Positions 1 through 7,581 of a DNA stretch of 64,000 nt are shown piece by piece. Under the pieces are notes generated by a model. It was not told the DNA's origin and made no database searches. It saw only the letters and a program-made list of their open reading frames with translations. Position 1 is the stretch's first letter; each line of letters begins with the position of its first letter. The stretch covers positions 124,001-188,000 of the forward strand of contig NZ_FXAF01000008.1 of the NCBI RefSeq assembly GCF_900177415.1, in the 5' to 3' direction. The position numbers and the translations under genes are program-made. The DNA comes from Xaviernesmea oryzae (GTDB taxonomy: Bacteria; Pseudomonadota; Alphaproteobacteria; Rhizobiales; Rhizobiaceae).

Positions 1-377
1 GCCTCCGCCGCGATCCTCTTCGAGGTGATCTTGTCGCCCATCGCTTCGATCGCTTTCACCGGCGGGCCGATGAAGGCGACGCCCGCCTTTTCCAGGGCGG
101 CGGCGAAGGCCGGATTTTCGGAGAGGAAGCCGTAGCCCGGATGCACCGCATCGGCGCCGGTCTTCCTGATCGCCTCAAGGATCTTGTCGATGACGATGTA
201 GGACTGGGACGAAGGCGCCGGGCCGATATGCACTGCTTCGTCGGCCATGCGGACATGCAGCGCATCCCGGTCGGCATCCGAATAGACGGCGACCGTCGCA
301 ATGCCCATTTTCTTCGCCGTCCTGATGACCCGGACTGCGATCTCGCCGCGGTTGGCGATCAGGATTTTGGAGATCAT
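1..377 (-). CDS. pccA: Propionyl/acetyl-CoA carboxylase biotin carboxylase subunit, N-terminal part
   Basis: This is the first ~125 residues of a biotin carboxylase; the rest lies beyond the left window edge. It would carboxylate biotin with ATP and bicarbonate as the alpha subunit of an acyl-CoA carboxylase. The start reads [19 protein letters not shown], the hallmark of the biotin carboxylase N-domain. The segments [13 protein letters not shown] and FIGPP follow, then [16 protein letters not shown]. From memory, that last stretch is typical of rhizobial propionyl-CoA carboxylase PccA, but other acyl-CoA carboxylases share most of it. The ATG at 377 is well placed because the protein begins directly with the conserved motif. 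The beta subunit and biotin carrier domain cannot be seen. Confidence 0.85.
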   Translation of the reverse strand, partial: MISKILIANRGEIAVRVIRTAKKMGIATVAVYSDADRDALHVRMADEAVHIGPAPSSQSYIVIDKILEAIRKTGADAVHPGYGFLSENPAFAAALEKAGVAFIGPPVKAIEAMGDKITSKRIAAE

Positions 378-641
378 GGACTAATTCCTCTACAGCAGGC
401 GAGATCAAAGCGCGATCGTATCGTGCTTTTTCCAATGGGTCGTCACCTGCTTTTTGTAGCGTTTCCAACGCGCTGCGAAAACCGTCGAGAATGCGCCTTT
501 GTGAAATTATGGAAATAGCGGATATGAAAAGGTGAATTCGTAAATGGCAGCGGGCAAGGCGACACAAAGCAACTGGCCGACATGCCCGACGGGGTCCGGT
601 ATCTGTCAGGTCAAGACCGAGATCGACGCCCCCTGAAGCAG

Positions 642-666
642 GACTGCCCGGGCTCTCCGGGCAGTC
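642..666 (-). terminator. Hairpin downstream of aztC
   Basis: A perfect 10-bp inverted repeat (arms 642-651 and 657-666, loop gctct) lies just past the aztC stop at 674. No clear T-run follows on the minus strand, so it may be an mRNA-stabilising or weak terminator hairpin. The remaining 378-641 stretch, between aztC and the divergent-facing end of the window, shows no gene that I recognise. Confidence 0.5.
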
Positions 667-673
667 GCCGCGA

Positions 674-1630
674 TCAACTGCCGAGAATGGCCGACCTGAT
701 CGTCTCCACATTGCTGCGGAACATGTCGATATACGTGGAAGCCGGACCGTCCGGGCCGGAGAGCGCGTCGGAATAGAGCGTGCCGCCGACCTTCAGGCCG
801 GTTTCGTTGGCAATCTGCTCGATCAAGCGCGGATTGCTGATGTTCTCGACGAAGATCGCCGACGCCTTGTCTTCCTTCACCTGGTCGACAAGCTTTGCGA
901 CGTCGGCCGCGGACGCCTCCGCTTCCGTGGAAATGCCTTCCGGAGCGATGAACTTCAGGCCGTAATCACGCTCGAAATATCCAAAGGCGTCATGCGAGGT
1001 GATGATCGTGCGCCTGTCTTCGGGGATGGAGGCGATCGCCGCCTTCACTTCGGTCTCCAGCTCGCCGAGCTTTGCGACATAGGCTTCGGAATTGGCCGTA
1101 TAGGTGGCGCAGCCGGCGCTGTCCGCCTCGCAGAAGGCGCCGGCGATGTTCTTCACATAGATTTCCGCGGCGTCGATCGACTGCCAGGCATGAGGATCGA
1201 ATTCGCCATGATGATGCCCTTCGTGATCGTGGCCGGCCGCGGCATGTTCCCCACCTTCGTTGTGATGATGCTCTTCTTCCGCCGACTTCAGCGGCTCGAC
1301 GCCCTTGCTCACCTCGACGACCGGGGCCTTGGCGCCGCTCGCCTCGATCAGACGCGACATGAAGCCTTCGAGTTGCAGTCCGTTGACGAGAATGACGTCG
1401 GCCTGCTCCAGGGTTGCGGCGTCGGCGGGGCGCGGTTCGTAGACATGCGCATCGCCATCGATCGGCACCAGCGTCGAGACCTCCACCCGATCGCCGCCGA
1501 CATTCTTCGCGAAGTCGGCGATGATGGAGAAACTGGCGACGACTTTGAGCTCGGCGGCCGAGGCCGTAGACGCGAGCCCGCCGAGCGTGACGAGGCTGGC
1601 ATAGGTTGCAAAACGCAAGGTCCTGAACAT
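674..1630 (-). CDS. aztC: Zinc ABC transporter periplasmic binding protein AztC
   Basis: 318 aa cluster A-I (ZnuA/AztC) metal-binding protein that delivers Zn to the AztB permease. A Sec signal peptide ends near STASAAE (residue ~27). The expected ligands are visible: His in DGDAHVYEP (~62), His in FDPHAWQSID after a long His/Glu/Asp-rich flexible loop, His in SHDAFGYF, and Asp in LYSDALSGP. The His-rich loop is the usual Zn-capture loop of the family. The ATG at 1630 was chosen because it has a GGAGA site and directly precedes the signal peptide. The gene is 19 nt behind aztB in the aztABC operon. Zn specificity is inferred from the operon and the linked aztD. Confidence 0.92.
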   Translation of the reverse strand: MFRTLRFATYASLVTLGGLASTASAAELKVVASFSIIADFAKNVGGDRVEVSTLVPIDGDAHVYEPRPADAATLEQADVILVNGLQLEGFMSRLIEASGAKAPVVEVSKGVEPLKSAEEEHHHNEGGEHAAAGHDHEGHHHGEFDPHAWQSIDAAEIYVKNIAGAFCEADSAGCATYTANSEAYVAKLGELETEVKAAIASIPEDRRTIITSHDAFGYFERDYGLKFIAPEGISTEAEASAADVAKLVDQVKEDKASAIFVENISNPRLIEQIANETGLKVGGTLYSDALSGPDGPASTYIDMFRSNVETIRSAILGS

Positions 1631-1649
1631 GGAAATCTCCTTCTGTTGA

Positions 1650-2516
1650 TCAGGCGGTCTTATGGCTGCGGGAGGGAACAGCGCTGGCGAGCATGCCTCT
1701 TCGGCCAAAAAGTGCGGAAAGGACGTAGGCGGCGCCGGCGACCATGATGATTGCCGGCCCCGACGGCATGGATGCGTGGTAGGACAGCAGGAGGCCGGTC
1801 ACCGACGAGATGACGGCGATGGCGACCGCGATCAGGCAGAGGGCGCGCACGTCGTTCGACCAGAACCGGGCCGCCACCGCGGGCAGCATCATCAGACCGA
1901 CCGAAAGCAGCGTGCCCAGCGCCTGGAAGCCGCCGACCAGATTGAGCACGACCAGCACGAGGAACAACAGGTGCACCGGGCCGCCGATGCGGCTGACCGA
2001 ACGCAGAAAGAGCGGATCCAGGCATTCTGCGACCAGCGCCCGCCAGAACAAGACGAGAGCGAGCCAGGTGGCTGCGGCGATGCCGACGATGAGACCGAGA
2101 GCCTCGTTGTTCAGGGCGAGCACGGAACCGAACAGCACGTGCATGAGGTCGACGCTGGAGCCGCGCCAGGACACGAGCAATACCCCGACCGCAAGCGAGA
2201 TCAGATAGAAGGCCGCCATCGAGGCGTCCTCCTTCTGCACCGTGAAGCGGGACACGACGCCGGAGCCGAGCGCGACCAGCAGGCCGACGAGAAGGCCGCC
2301 GACCGTCATCGGCAGGATGTCGAGGCCGAAAAGCAGAAAGCCGAGCGCCGCCCCCGGCAGGATGGCGTGAGACATCGCGTCGCCCGTAAGGCTCATGCGC
2401 CGCAGCATCAGGAACACGCCGACGGGGGCGCAACTGACCGACAGAACGATGGAGCCGAAAAGCGCCCGCTGCATGAAGCCGTATTGCAGGAAGGGGGAGA
2501 TCAGCCAGTCAAACAT
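1650..2516 (-). CDS. aztB: Zinc ABC transporter permease AztB
   Basis: 288 aa polytopic permease of the ABC-3 (ZnuB/MntB) family that forms the inner membrane channel for Zn. It shows MFDWLISPFLQYGFMQRAL, then the family signature LRRMSLTGDAMSHAILPG, and about eight hydrophobic segments. The start at 2516 overlaps the end of aztA by 8 nt, as expected for translational coupling. An in-frame extension upstream to 2648 has no permease-like character and lies inside aztA, so I rejected it. Confidence 0.92.
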   Translation of the reverse strand: MFDWLISPFLQYGFMQRALFGSIVLSVSCAPVGVFLMLRRMSLTGDAMSHAILPGAALGFLLFGLDILPMTVGGLLVGLLVALGSGVVSRFTVQKEDASMAAFYLISLAVGVLLVSWRGSSVDLMHVLFGSVLALNNEALGLIVGIAAATWLALVLFWRALVAECLDPLFLRSVSRIGGPVHLLFLVLVVLNLVGGFQALGTLLSVGLMMLPAVAARFWSNDVRALCLIAVAIAVISSVTGLLLSYHASMPSGPAIIMVAGAAYVLSALFGRRGMLASAVPSRSHKTA

Positions 2517-3315
2517 GCGCGGCGGTCCTTCTTGTCTCCCCGTCGCGACCGGCCTCTTCCCCATGGACGTGAGGCATTCCAGGCGGCAGCTCCACGCACC
2601 GGCCGGCGTTTTCGTCCCAGGCCTCCTGGAAATTTCCGGCGCGTGCAAGATTGTCCGGGGTCAGGACCTCCGGTGTCGGTCCCCATGCGACCGGCTTGCG
2701 GGCGATCAGCAGCGTTCGCGGGAAATGCGCGCGGACGAGCCCATGGTCATGAAGGACGCAAAGGATCGTCCGGCCCTCCGCAACCCATCGCTTCATCAAG
2801 CCCACGAGATCGCGGATCGTCCGCTCGTCCACCGCATTGAACGGCTCGTCCAGCAGGATCAGGTCCGCGTCCTGCAGCATGGTGCGCGCGAAGAGCGCCC
2901 GCTGCATCTGCCCCCCGGAAAGACTGTCGAGGGGGCGCTTCTCGAAACCCGACAGGCCCACGGCGTCAAGGCAATCCGACAGGTCTGCCCTGTCCTCCCG
3001 CGTCAGACGTCCGAGCAGGCCACGCCTCTGCCAGAAGCCCAGCGACACCAGGTCGATCACCCGCGCCGGGAAGGTGCGATCGAGTTCCGACTGCTGCGGA
3101 AGGTAAGCCAGCCGATCAAACTTCGAGACGCACCCGCCACCGAGCGGCTTCAGGATTCCTGCTATTCCCTTCATCAGCGTCGACTTGCCAGACCCGTTGG
3201 CGCCCACGACCGCCATCAGCGAACCGCGCTCGACGGTTCCGCTCAGGTGGTGGATGGCCGCATGGCCCCGGTAGCCGAGCGTGAGATTCTTGAATTCCAG
3301 GCAGATGTCGCTCAT
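2509..3315 (-). CDS. aztA: Zinc ABC transporter ATPase AztA
   Basis: 268 aa ATP-binding subunit that powers Zn import. Walker A is GANGSGKST (~residue 38), the signature is LSGGQMQRA, Walker B is LILLDEP, and the switch His is in VLHDHG. The C-terminus is His/Glu-rich (HVHGEEAGR) and could bind metal, though this is inference. The start at 3315 (MSDICLEFKN) has a GAGGA site. A longer in-frame start at 3369 would place the start codon inside the Zur-like box and is unlikely. The gene is first in aztABC, divergent from aztD. Confidence 0.92.
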   Translation of the reverse strand: MSDICLEFKNLTLGYRGHAAIHHLSGTVERGSLMAVVGANGSGKSTLMKGIAGILKPLGGGCVSKFDRLAYLPQQSELDRTFPARVIDLVSLGFWQRRGLLGRLTREDRADLSDCLDAVGLSGFEKRPLDSLSGGQMQRALFARTMLQDADLILLDEPFNAVDERTIRDLVGLMKRWVAEGRTILCVLHDHGLVRAHFPRTLLIARKPVAWGPTPEVLTPDNLARAGNFQEAWDENAGRCVELPPGMPHVHGEEAGRDGETRRTAAHV

Positions 3316-3345
3316 CGCATCCTCGGGTATTGACAGCAGTTGCAT

Positions 3346-3393
3346 ATGTAATGTTATTACGTTCGTCAAATGAAATGTAACGTAATAACATAA
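3346..3393. promoter_or_regulatory. Paired Zur-like boxes between aztA and aztD
   Basis: Two copies of the 13-bp element ATGTTATTACGTT lie in opposite orientation (3351-3363, and its reverse complement at 3379-3391), separated by 15 bp. The AT-rich ATGTTAT/ATAACAT core resembles Zur operators of alphaproteobacteria. The position between divergent zinc genes fits a shared control region with one box per direction. The assignment to Zur is inference. Confidence 0.7.
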
Positions 3394-3496
3394 TCCGAGA
3401 TACCCAGCGAACGTGCCGCGCAGTGCGGCAGGCGGCCGAACTCCCCCGTTCGCTCTCCCTGAACAAACACGATCCGCAACAGAAGGAAGGAACCCA

Positions 3497-4735
3497 ATGG
3501 GACTGTCTCTTACCCGAAACCGGCTGATGGCCGCCGTGGCGGCCGCAGTGCTGTTTGCCGCCCCCGGCGCGATGGCCGAGGAAGACCACGAGACGAAGGA
3601 GGCTTGGCGCCTCTTCGTCGCAGATCACACGGAGCCGGTTGTTCGCGCCATCGATTTCGAAAGCGGCAGGGAGCTCGGCCGCTACGACATCAAAGGCTAC
3701 GCCGCCCTGACGGCAAGCGCCTCGGGTCAAATAGTGTTTGCCGCCCAATCCGGAGCCGACGTCATTCACGCCATCAAGACCGGCATCGATTTTTCAGACC
3801 ACGGAGAACACCGCGACCTCGAAGTTTCCGATCCGGCGCTCTTGCCGGTGACGTTCGACGGCAAGCGCCCCGGACACGTCGTGCCGCACGACGATCACGT
3901 AATTCTGTTCTACGATCGCGGCGACAAGGCCGAAATCGTCGATGAAGCAGACATTCTTAAGGGTAGAGCGGAAAAGCGGACGGTCGACACGATCAAGCCC
4001 CATCACGGAGTGGCCGTCACGATGGGCCGGTACGTGCTCGTCTCCGTACCGAACACGGAGATCGAGACAAAGCCCGACGAGTTGCCGCCACGCATCGGCC
4101 TCCGGGTGATCGACGAAAAGGGCGAGCAGGTCGGCGATATTGCCAAATGCACGGACCTGCATGGCGAAGCAACATCGGCACGGCTGGTGGCGTTCGGCTG
4201 CAAGGAAGGCGTTCTGGTCGCTCGCCCCGGCGGCACCGAAGGACCGAAGCTGACGATGCTGGCCTATCCGGAGAGCTTGCCGAAGGGCTATACGGGCACC
4301 CTGCTCGGCGGCAAGGTGATGCAGTTCTTCCTCGGCAATTACGGCGAGGACAAGATCGTGCTGATCGATCCCGACAGCGAAGAGCCATATCGCCTCGTCG
4401 AACTGCCGACCCGGCGCGTCGACTTCATTCTTGATCCCGCCAATCCCCGTAACGCCTACATCCTCACCGAAGACGGCGAACTGCATGTCCTCGACGTCAT
4501 CAAGGGCGGGATCGTCCGCAAGATGACCGTCACCGAGCCCTACAGCAAGGACGGACACTGGCGCGACCCGCGTCCGCGCCTGGCGGTCGCCGACGGCCAG
4601 ATCGCCATCACCGATCCGCGGCACTCCATCGTCCGCGTCGTCGATGCCGAAACCTTGAAGGAGGCTCGCACGATCCCGGTCGAGGGCCAGCCGTTCACGA
4701 TCGTCGCCGTCGGCGGCTCCGGCGCCTCGCATTGA
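3497..4735 (+). CDS. aztD: Periplasmic zinc metallochaperone AztD
   Basis: 412 aa secreted protein. The Sec signal peptide ends near GAMAEEDHE (residue ~27), and the mature part has the repeated beta-strand character of a beta-propeller. In Paracoccus, AztD hands Zn to AztC. Its presence beside aztABC defines this as the Azt subtype rather than plain ZnuABC. Potential metal ligands include the N-terminal EEDHETKE, the DHGEHRD segment and the HDDHVI segment. The ATG at 3497 has an AGGAAGGA site. A start 28 codons upstream would add a non-signal-like extension. The name rests on sequence character plus context. Confidence 0.88.
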   Translation: MGLSLTRNRLMAAVAAAVLFAAPGAMAEEDHETKEAWRLFVADHTEPVVRAIDFESGRELGRYDIKGYAALTASASGQIVFAAQSGADVIHAIKTGIDFSDHGEHRDLEVSDPALLPVTFDGKRPGHVVPHDDHVILFYDRGDKAEIVDEADILKGRAEKRTVDTIKPHHGVAVTMGRYVLVSVPNTEIETKPDELPPRIGLRVIDEKGEQVGDIAKCTDLHGEATSARLVAFGCKEGVLVARPGGTEGPKLTMLAYPESLPKGYTGTLLGGKVMQFFLGNYGEDKIVLIDPDSEEPYRLVELPTRRVDFILDPANPRNAYILTEDGELHVLDVIKGGIVRKMTVTEPYSKDGHWRDPRPRLAVADGQIAITDPRHSIVRVVDAETLKEARTIPVEGQPFTIVAVGGSGASH

Positions 4736-4751
4736 TGTGACATGCGCCTTG

Positions 4752-4780
4752 ATACGGGGCCGAGGGCGACGGCCCCGTAT
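4752..4780 (+). terminator. Hairpin after aztD
   Basis: A perfect 10-bp inverted repeat (4752-4761 and 4771-4780, 9-nt loop) begins 16 nt after the aztD stop. It is GC-rich but is followed by ccctctg rather than a T-run. It is likely the end of the aztD transcript, possibly factor-assisted. Confidence 0.6.
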
Positions 4781-5066
4781 CCCTCTGCCTGACAGCCGGC
4801 AAGGGCCGCGCAGGTTCCCCGGCGTCATGGTTCTTCCGTCTTTGACTGCTGGATGAAGACGTCGGCAGCGTCACCATGCCCCTCGTGCTGCCGATGGCGC
4901 TCTTGCACTCGGGATCAGCTCCCCACAAGAACATCTTCTCTTACGCCCTCCGGATACTGCAGGCGGCGCGGCCTACCACCTTTTGCGTAGGCGGAGCCAC
5001 ATGGCGCGTCGCATTAGAACGTCCTAACATCTCGCCTTGGTGAAAGGGGTCATGAGGGGTTGAGCT
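4781..5066. other. Intergenic region, no recognised gene
   Basis: The stretch between the aztD hairpin and the DUF982 gene holds no protein that I recognise. A stop-free frame of about 64 codons ending near 5044 lacks a plausible start and Shine-Dalgarno site, and I do not call it. A promoter for the DUF982 gene should lie here, but I cannot pick it with confidence. Confidence 0.5.
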
Positions 5067-5336
5067 TTGAGTGAGATCATTCCGGTAGCCTTCTCGGCTC
5101 GCTGGCGCACGCCTGTCTGTTTCGTTCAGAAGCGGAAAGTCAAAAGGATATCCGGCCCGGCGGATGCCATCCGACACATGCGGGATTGCTTCATAGACAA
5201 ATCGGGGCCGGCATACTCGCGAGCGGTCGACATTTGCTTCGCGGCCCTGCGCTGCGAAACTGACCCTGATATCGCGAGGGTCTTTTTCCTGGCGGCCTTT
5301 GAGGATCAGCTGGCAAAGGCCCCCCGGCACCGCTAG
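5067..5336 (+). CDS. DUF982 domain-containing small protein
   Basis: 89 aa. The pattern W-x2-PV (~14-18), SGPADAIRHM (~29), GPAYSRAVDICFAAL (~47) and DIARVFFLAA (~67) matches the DUF982 family, which is abundant in Rhizobiales and has no known function. No signal peptide or membrane segment is visible. The start is a TTG at 5067 preceded by AGGGG; the upstream ATG at 5052 hits a stop after two codons. The gene ends 68 nt before the convergent end of the membrane hydrolase gene. Confidence 0.7.
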   Translation: MSEIIPVAFSARWRTPVCFVQKRKVKRISGPADAIRHMRDCFIDKSGPAYSRAVDICFAALRCETDPDIARVFFLAAFEDQLAKAPRHR

Positions 5337-5403
5337 CAGCGCCCTGCTCCCTTGCGGCAGACCGGGCAGCGGCTTGCTGCGAGATGCCCGGCCTTCATCC
5401 AAC

Positions 5404-7056
5404 TTAAAGGGGCATATCGAAGCGGGAAGCGAAGAGCACCTTCAGGCGGTTGGCGTCCTCTGCCCCGACCACGGGATCGGTCAGCGAGATCCAGCAATCG
5501 ATATAATGCTGCGGCGCGTAGATATGGCCGTAACCGACCGGCGACGTGGTGGCGATCATCATGTCGAACAGAAGCTGGAGCATGGTTACGACCGGTACCC
5601 AGACGAGTTCCGGCGAGACGTCGGGGCCGCGGGGCGGCTTCATCCACTGCGGCTCCCGGAATGCCGAGGAGGCGCTGAAGAACACGACCGGATCGCTCGC
5701 ATATTGCAGATAGACCAGTCTCAGCGGTCCCCAAGGGGCGGCGCTCCGGTCGGGTGCATGCTCCTGGTTGGCAAAGCGGATGACCGATCCGTCGCGGAAG
5801 GTTGGGAGCCATTCGGGCGTCTCGGGATTGCGCCCCGCGACGGCCGCCCTCCATTTGGCGCTGCGGAAGGGAGGGCCGCTCCATAACGCGCCGTTTATCG
5901 GGTCCCCGACGACATTGTAGATGTCGAGCGACTGCTGCGAGTTCAAGGCGCCGAGGCTTAGCCCATGCAGATAGAGTCTGGGGCGTCTGTCGCGCGGAAG
6001 ACGCGACCAGTAGCCATAGACCGCATCGAACAGGTCCCTCGCGGCCTCCTCGCCCTGTTCCGGTTCGAACAGAAGCGAAAGCCAGCTCGTGAGATAGGAA
6101 TATTGCACGGCCACGCTCGCAACATCACCCCGCTGAAGATATTCCAGCGTATCGATCGCGGCAGGATCTACCCATCCCGTGCCGGTGGGCACGATCACCA
6201 CCAGCAGAGATCGATCGAACCCACCCTGCCGCACCAGTTCCCGGAGCGCCAGCGCCGCACGCTCCTTGCTCGTCTCGGCATTGTTCAGCCCGGCATAGAC
6301 CCGGACCGGCTCTTGCGCCGCGCCGCCCCAGAAGGCTCCGATTTCCGCAGCCTGGGGTCCTGACGCAACGAAATGACGACCCTGCCGCCCCAGTCCCTGC
6401 CATGCGATGAGCGAGGAGGCGCTTCCCGTCTTCAGCGCGCTTTCCGGCCGTGGCTGGTCGTCCTCGATCAGCGCGTCCGCCTCGCGGAAGGAGGCGTCTG
6501 CCGCGTCCAATGCCAGGCGGAGCAATATGCCCTGGCCGATCGACCAGAACAAAGCGCCTGCAAGCAGGAGCCCTACGACATTGGAAAGCCGCCGCGGGAT
6601 CGCGCGTGAAAGCCATCCCGAGAACAGAAGGCAGGCATTGCGAAACGAGCGGCCGACAATGAGGGCGACCAGGAAGGTCGCCGCCGCCACGACCGCCAGC
6701 CACACGGGCTCGGCGCTTGCGATCGGCGGCATCTTCCAGAGAAGCCGGATGGAATTCTGCCAAAGCGCCGCATGCCAGAGCGCGAAAAGGCAGAGAAGCA
6801 GACCAGCAAGGCAGGCGCACCACCGCACCCACTTCGGCGGCTTGTTGGGCACGGGCAATTCGAGATGGCGCCAAAGCCATGTGAGACCGGCGCCGAACAT
6901 ATAGCCGACCCCGGCGCTCAGCCCGGAAAGCCCGCCCTGCACGAGATAGGACCGGGGCATGAGGCTGGGCGTCAGCGATGCGGCGAAGAAAGCGAGACCG
7001 ATAACAATGCCCGGAAGCGAGAGAGAGCGAAACATTCCGGTGAGCAGACGACGCAT
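5404..7056 (-). CDS. Membrane-anchored alpha/beta hydrolase (Abhydrolase_9 type)
   Basis: 550 aa. The N-terminal ~200 residues carry about five hydrophobic segments, starting with SLSLPGIVIGLAFFAASLTPSL shortened here to its first transmembrane stretch. The C-terminal half is a soluble hydrolase-like domain with the nucleophile elbow HGLSLG (G-x-S-x-G). Near the C-terminus is YGHIYAPQHYI, with candidate catalytic His residues. This arrangement matches the alpha/beta-hydrolase family 9 with its own N-terminal membrane domain. Substrates are unknown; a cell-envelope ester or lipid is a guess. The ATG at 7056 has a good AGGAG site. The longer in-frame start at 7122 lacks one. Confidence 0.78.
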   Translation of the reverse strand: MRRLLTGMFRSLSLPGIVIGLAFFAASLTPSLMPRSYLVQGGLSGLSAGVGYMFGAGLTWLWRHLELPVPNKPPKWVRWCACLAGLLLCLFALWHAALWQNSIRLLWKMPPIASAEPVWLAVVAAATFLVALIVGRSFRNACLLFSGWLSRAIPRRLSNVVGLLLAGALFWSIGQGILLRLALDAADASFREADALIEDDQPRPESALKTGSASSLIAWQGLGRQGRHFVASGPQAAEIGAFWGGAAQEPVRVYAGLNNAETSKERAALALRELVRQGGFDRSLLVVIVPTGTGWVDPAAIDTLEYLQRGDVASVAVQYSYLTSWLSLLFEPEQGEEAARDLFDAVYGYWSRLPRDRRPRLYLHGLSLGALNSQQSLDIYNVVGDPINGALWSGPPFRSAKWRAAVAGRNPETPEWLPTFRDGSVIRFANQEHAPDRSAAPWGPLRLVYLQYASDPVVFFSASSAFREPQWMKPPRGPDVSPELVWVPVVTMLQLLFDMMIATTSPVGYGHIYAPQHYIDCWISLTDPVVGAEDANRLKVLFASRFDMPL

Positions 7057-7384
7057 GTCACTCCTTCGCACGGTCGGCTTTCCAAGAGCCGGCTGGCAGC
7101 CGGTAAACCATCCGCGGAACAAGCCGCGGCCCGGAGGAGATGCTAAGGCAATGATGATCGAAATGCCATCAATGTATGAATGACGGAACGCGCCGCGCCG
7201 TTTGCAGCAAACGTGCGGTCTAAGGAGAGAAAATTCCCATCGGCGTCGGCAAAAAGCGGCGTGAACGTTTTATCGTTTAAGGTGATCCGATCCCCATCGT
7301 CTCGGTCGGATCAGCCATCGAGGTGGCCGCGAAGCACTTGAGCCGGAAGAGGCGGGTACAGGACGGCGAAAACCGCAAGGCGGC
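7057..7384. promoter_or_regulatory. Upstream leader/promoter region of metG
   Basis: This region between the divergent hydrolase and metG has no gene that I recognise. It contains an 8-bp inverted repeat TGATCCGA / TCGGATCA (7283-7290 and 7306-7313, 15-nt loop) and a short palindrome GTTTGC-A-GCAAAC at 7200-7212. Either could be an operator or part of the leader RNA. I cannot place the transcription start. Confidence 0.35.
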
Positions 7385-7474
7385 ATGCCTTGCCCGAAAC
7401 GGGCATGGATGATACGAAGAGGCATGGACAGAAACGTGATCAGCACCTTCGTGATGATGATGCCGCGCTCATAG
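7385..7474 (+). CDS. Met-rich leader peptide of the metG attenuator
   Basis: A short open frame of 29 codons ends in VMMMPRS-stop. It has three consecutive ATG codons at 7454-7462 and the stop at 7472-7474. Possible starts are ATG 7385 (AAGG four nt upstream), ATG 7409 and ATG 7424 (GAAGAGG immediately upstream); all share the Met triplet. It lies ~35 nt before a strong terminator and ~110 nt before a methionyl-tRNA synthetase gene. The natural reading is a leader peptide whose translation senses charged Met-tRNA. This is inferred from geometry; I know of no described example for this gene. Confidence 0.65.
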   Translation: MPCPKRAWMIRRGMDRNVISTFVMMMPRS

Positions 7475-7508
7475 CGTGGCGGGTTTCGTGCATCCATACT
7501 GCACCAGC

Positions 7509-7531
7509 GACCGCCCTCGAGGCGGTCTTTT
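7509..7531 (+). terminator. Rho-independent terminator (attenuator) upstream of metG
   Basis: The hairpin is GACCGCC-ctcga-GGCGGTC (7509-7515, 7521-7527) followed by TTTT. It lies between the Met-rich leader ORF and metG, 50 nt before the metG start. A GGCGG segment at 7478-7482, just past the leader stop codon, could pair with CCGCC of the 5' arm (7511-7515) and act as an antiterminator. Confidence 0.8.
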
Positions 7532-7581
7532 CATGGGTCGATCCGTCTCGCGGGCAATACCAGCCTTCGAAAGGATCCCCG

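Noticed and set aside
3316-3369. An upstream start for aztA at 3369
   Set aside because: It would place the start inside the Zur-like box and has no ribosome site; 3315 has GAGGA and begins with conserved sequence.
4851-5044. A stop-free plus-strand frame of about 64 codons before the DUF982 gene
   Set aside because: There is no plausible start codon with a ribosome site and no family likeness.
7270-7497. A minus-strand frame of 75 codons across the metG leader
   Set aside because: It is antisense to the Met-rich leader ORF and shows no family likeness.
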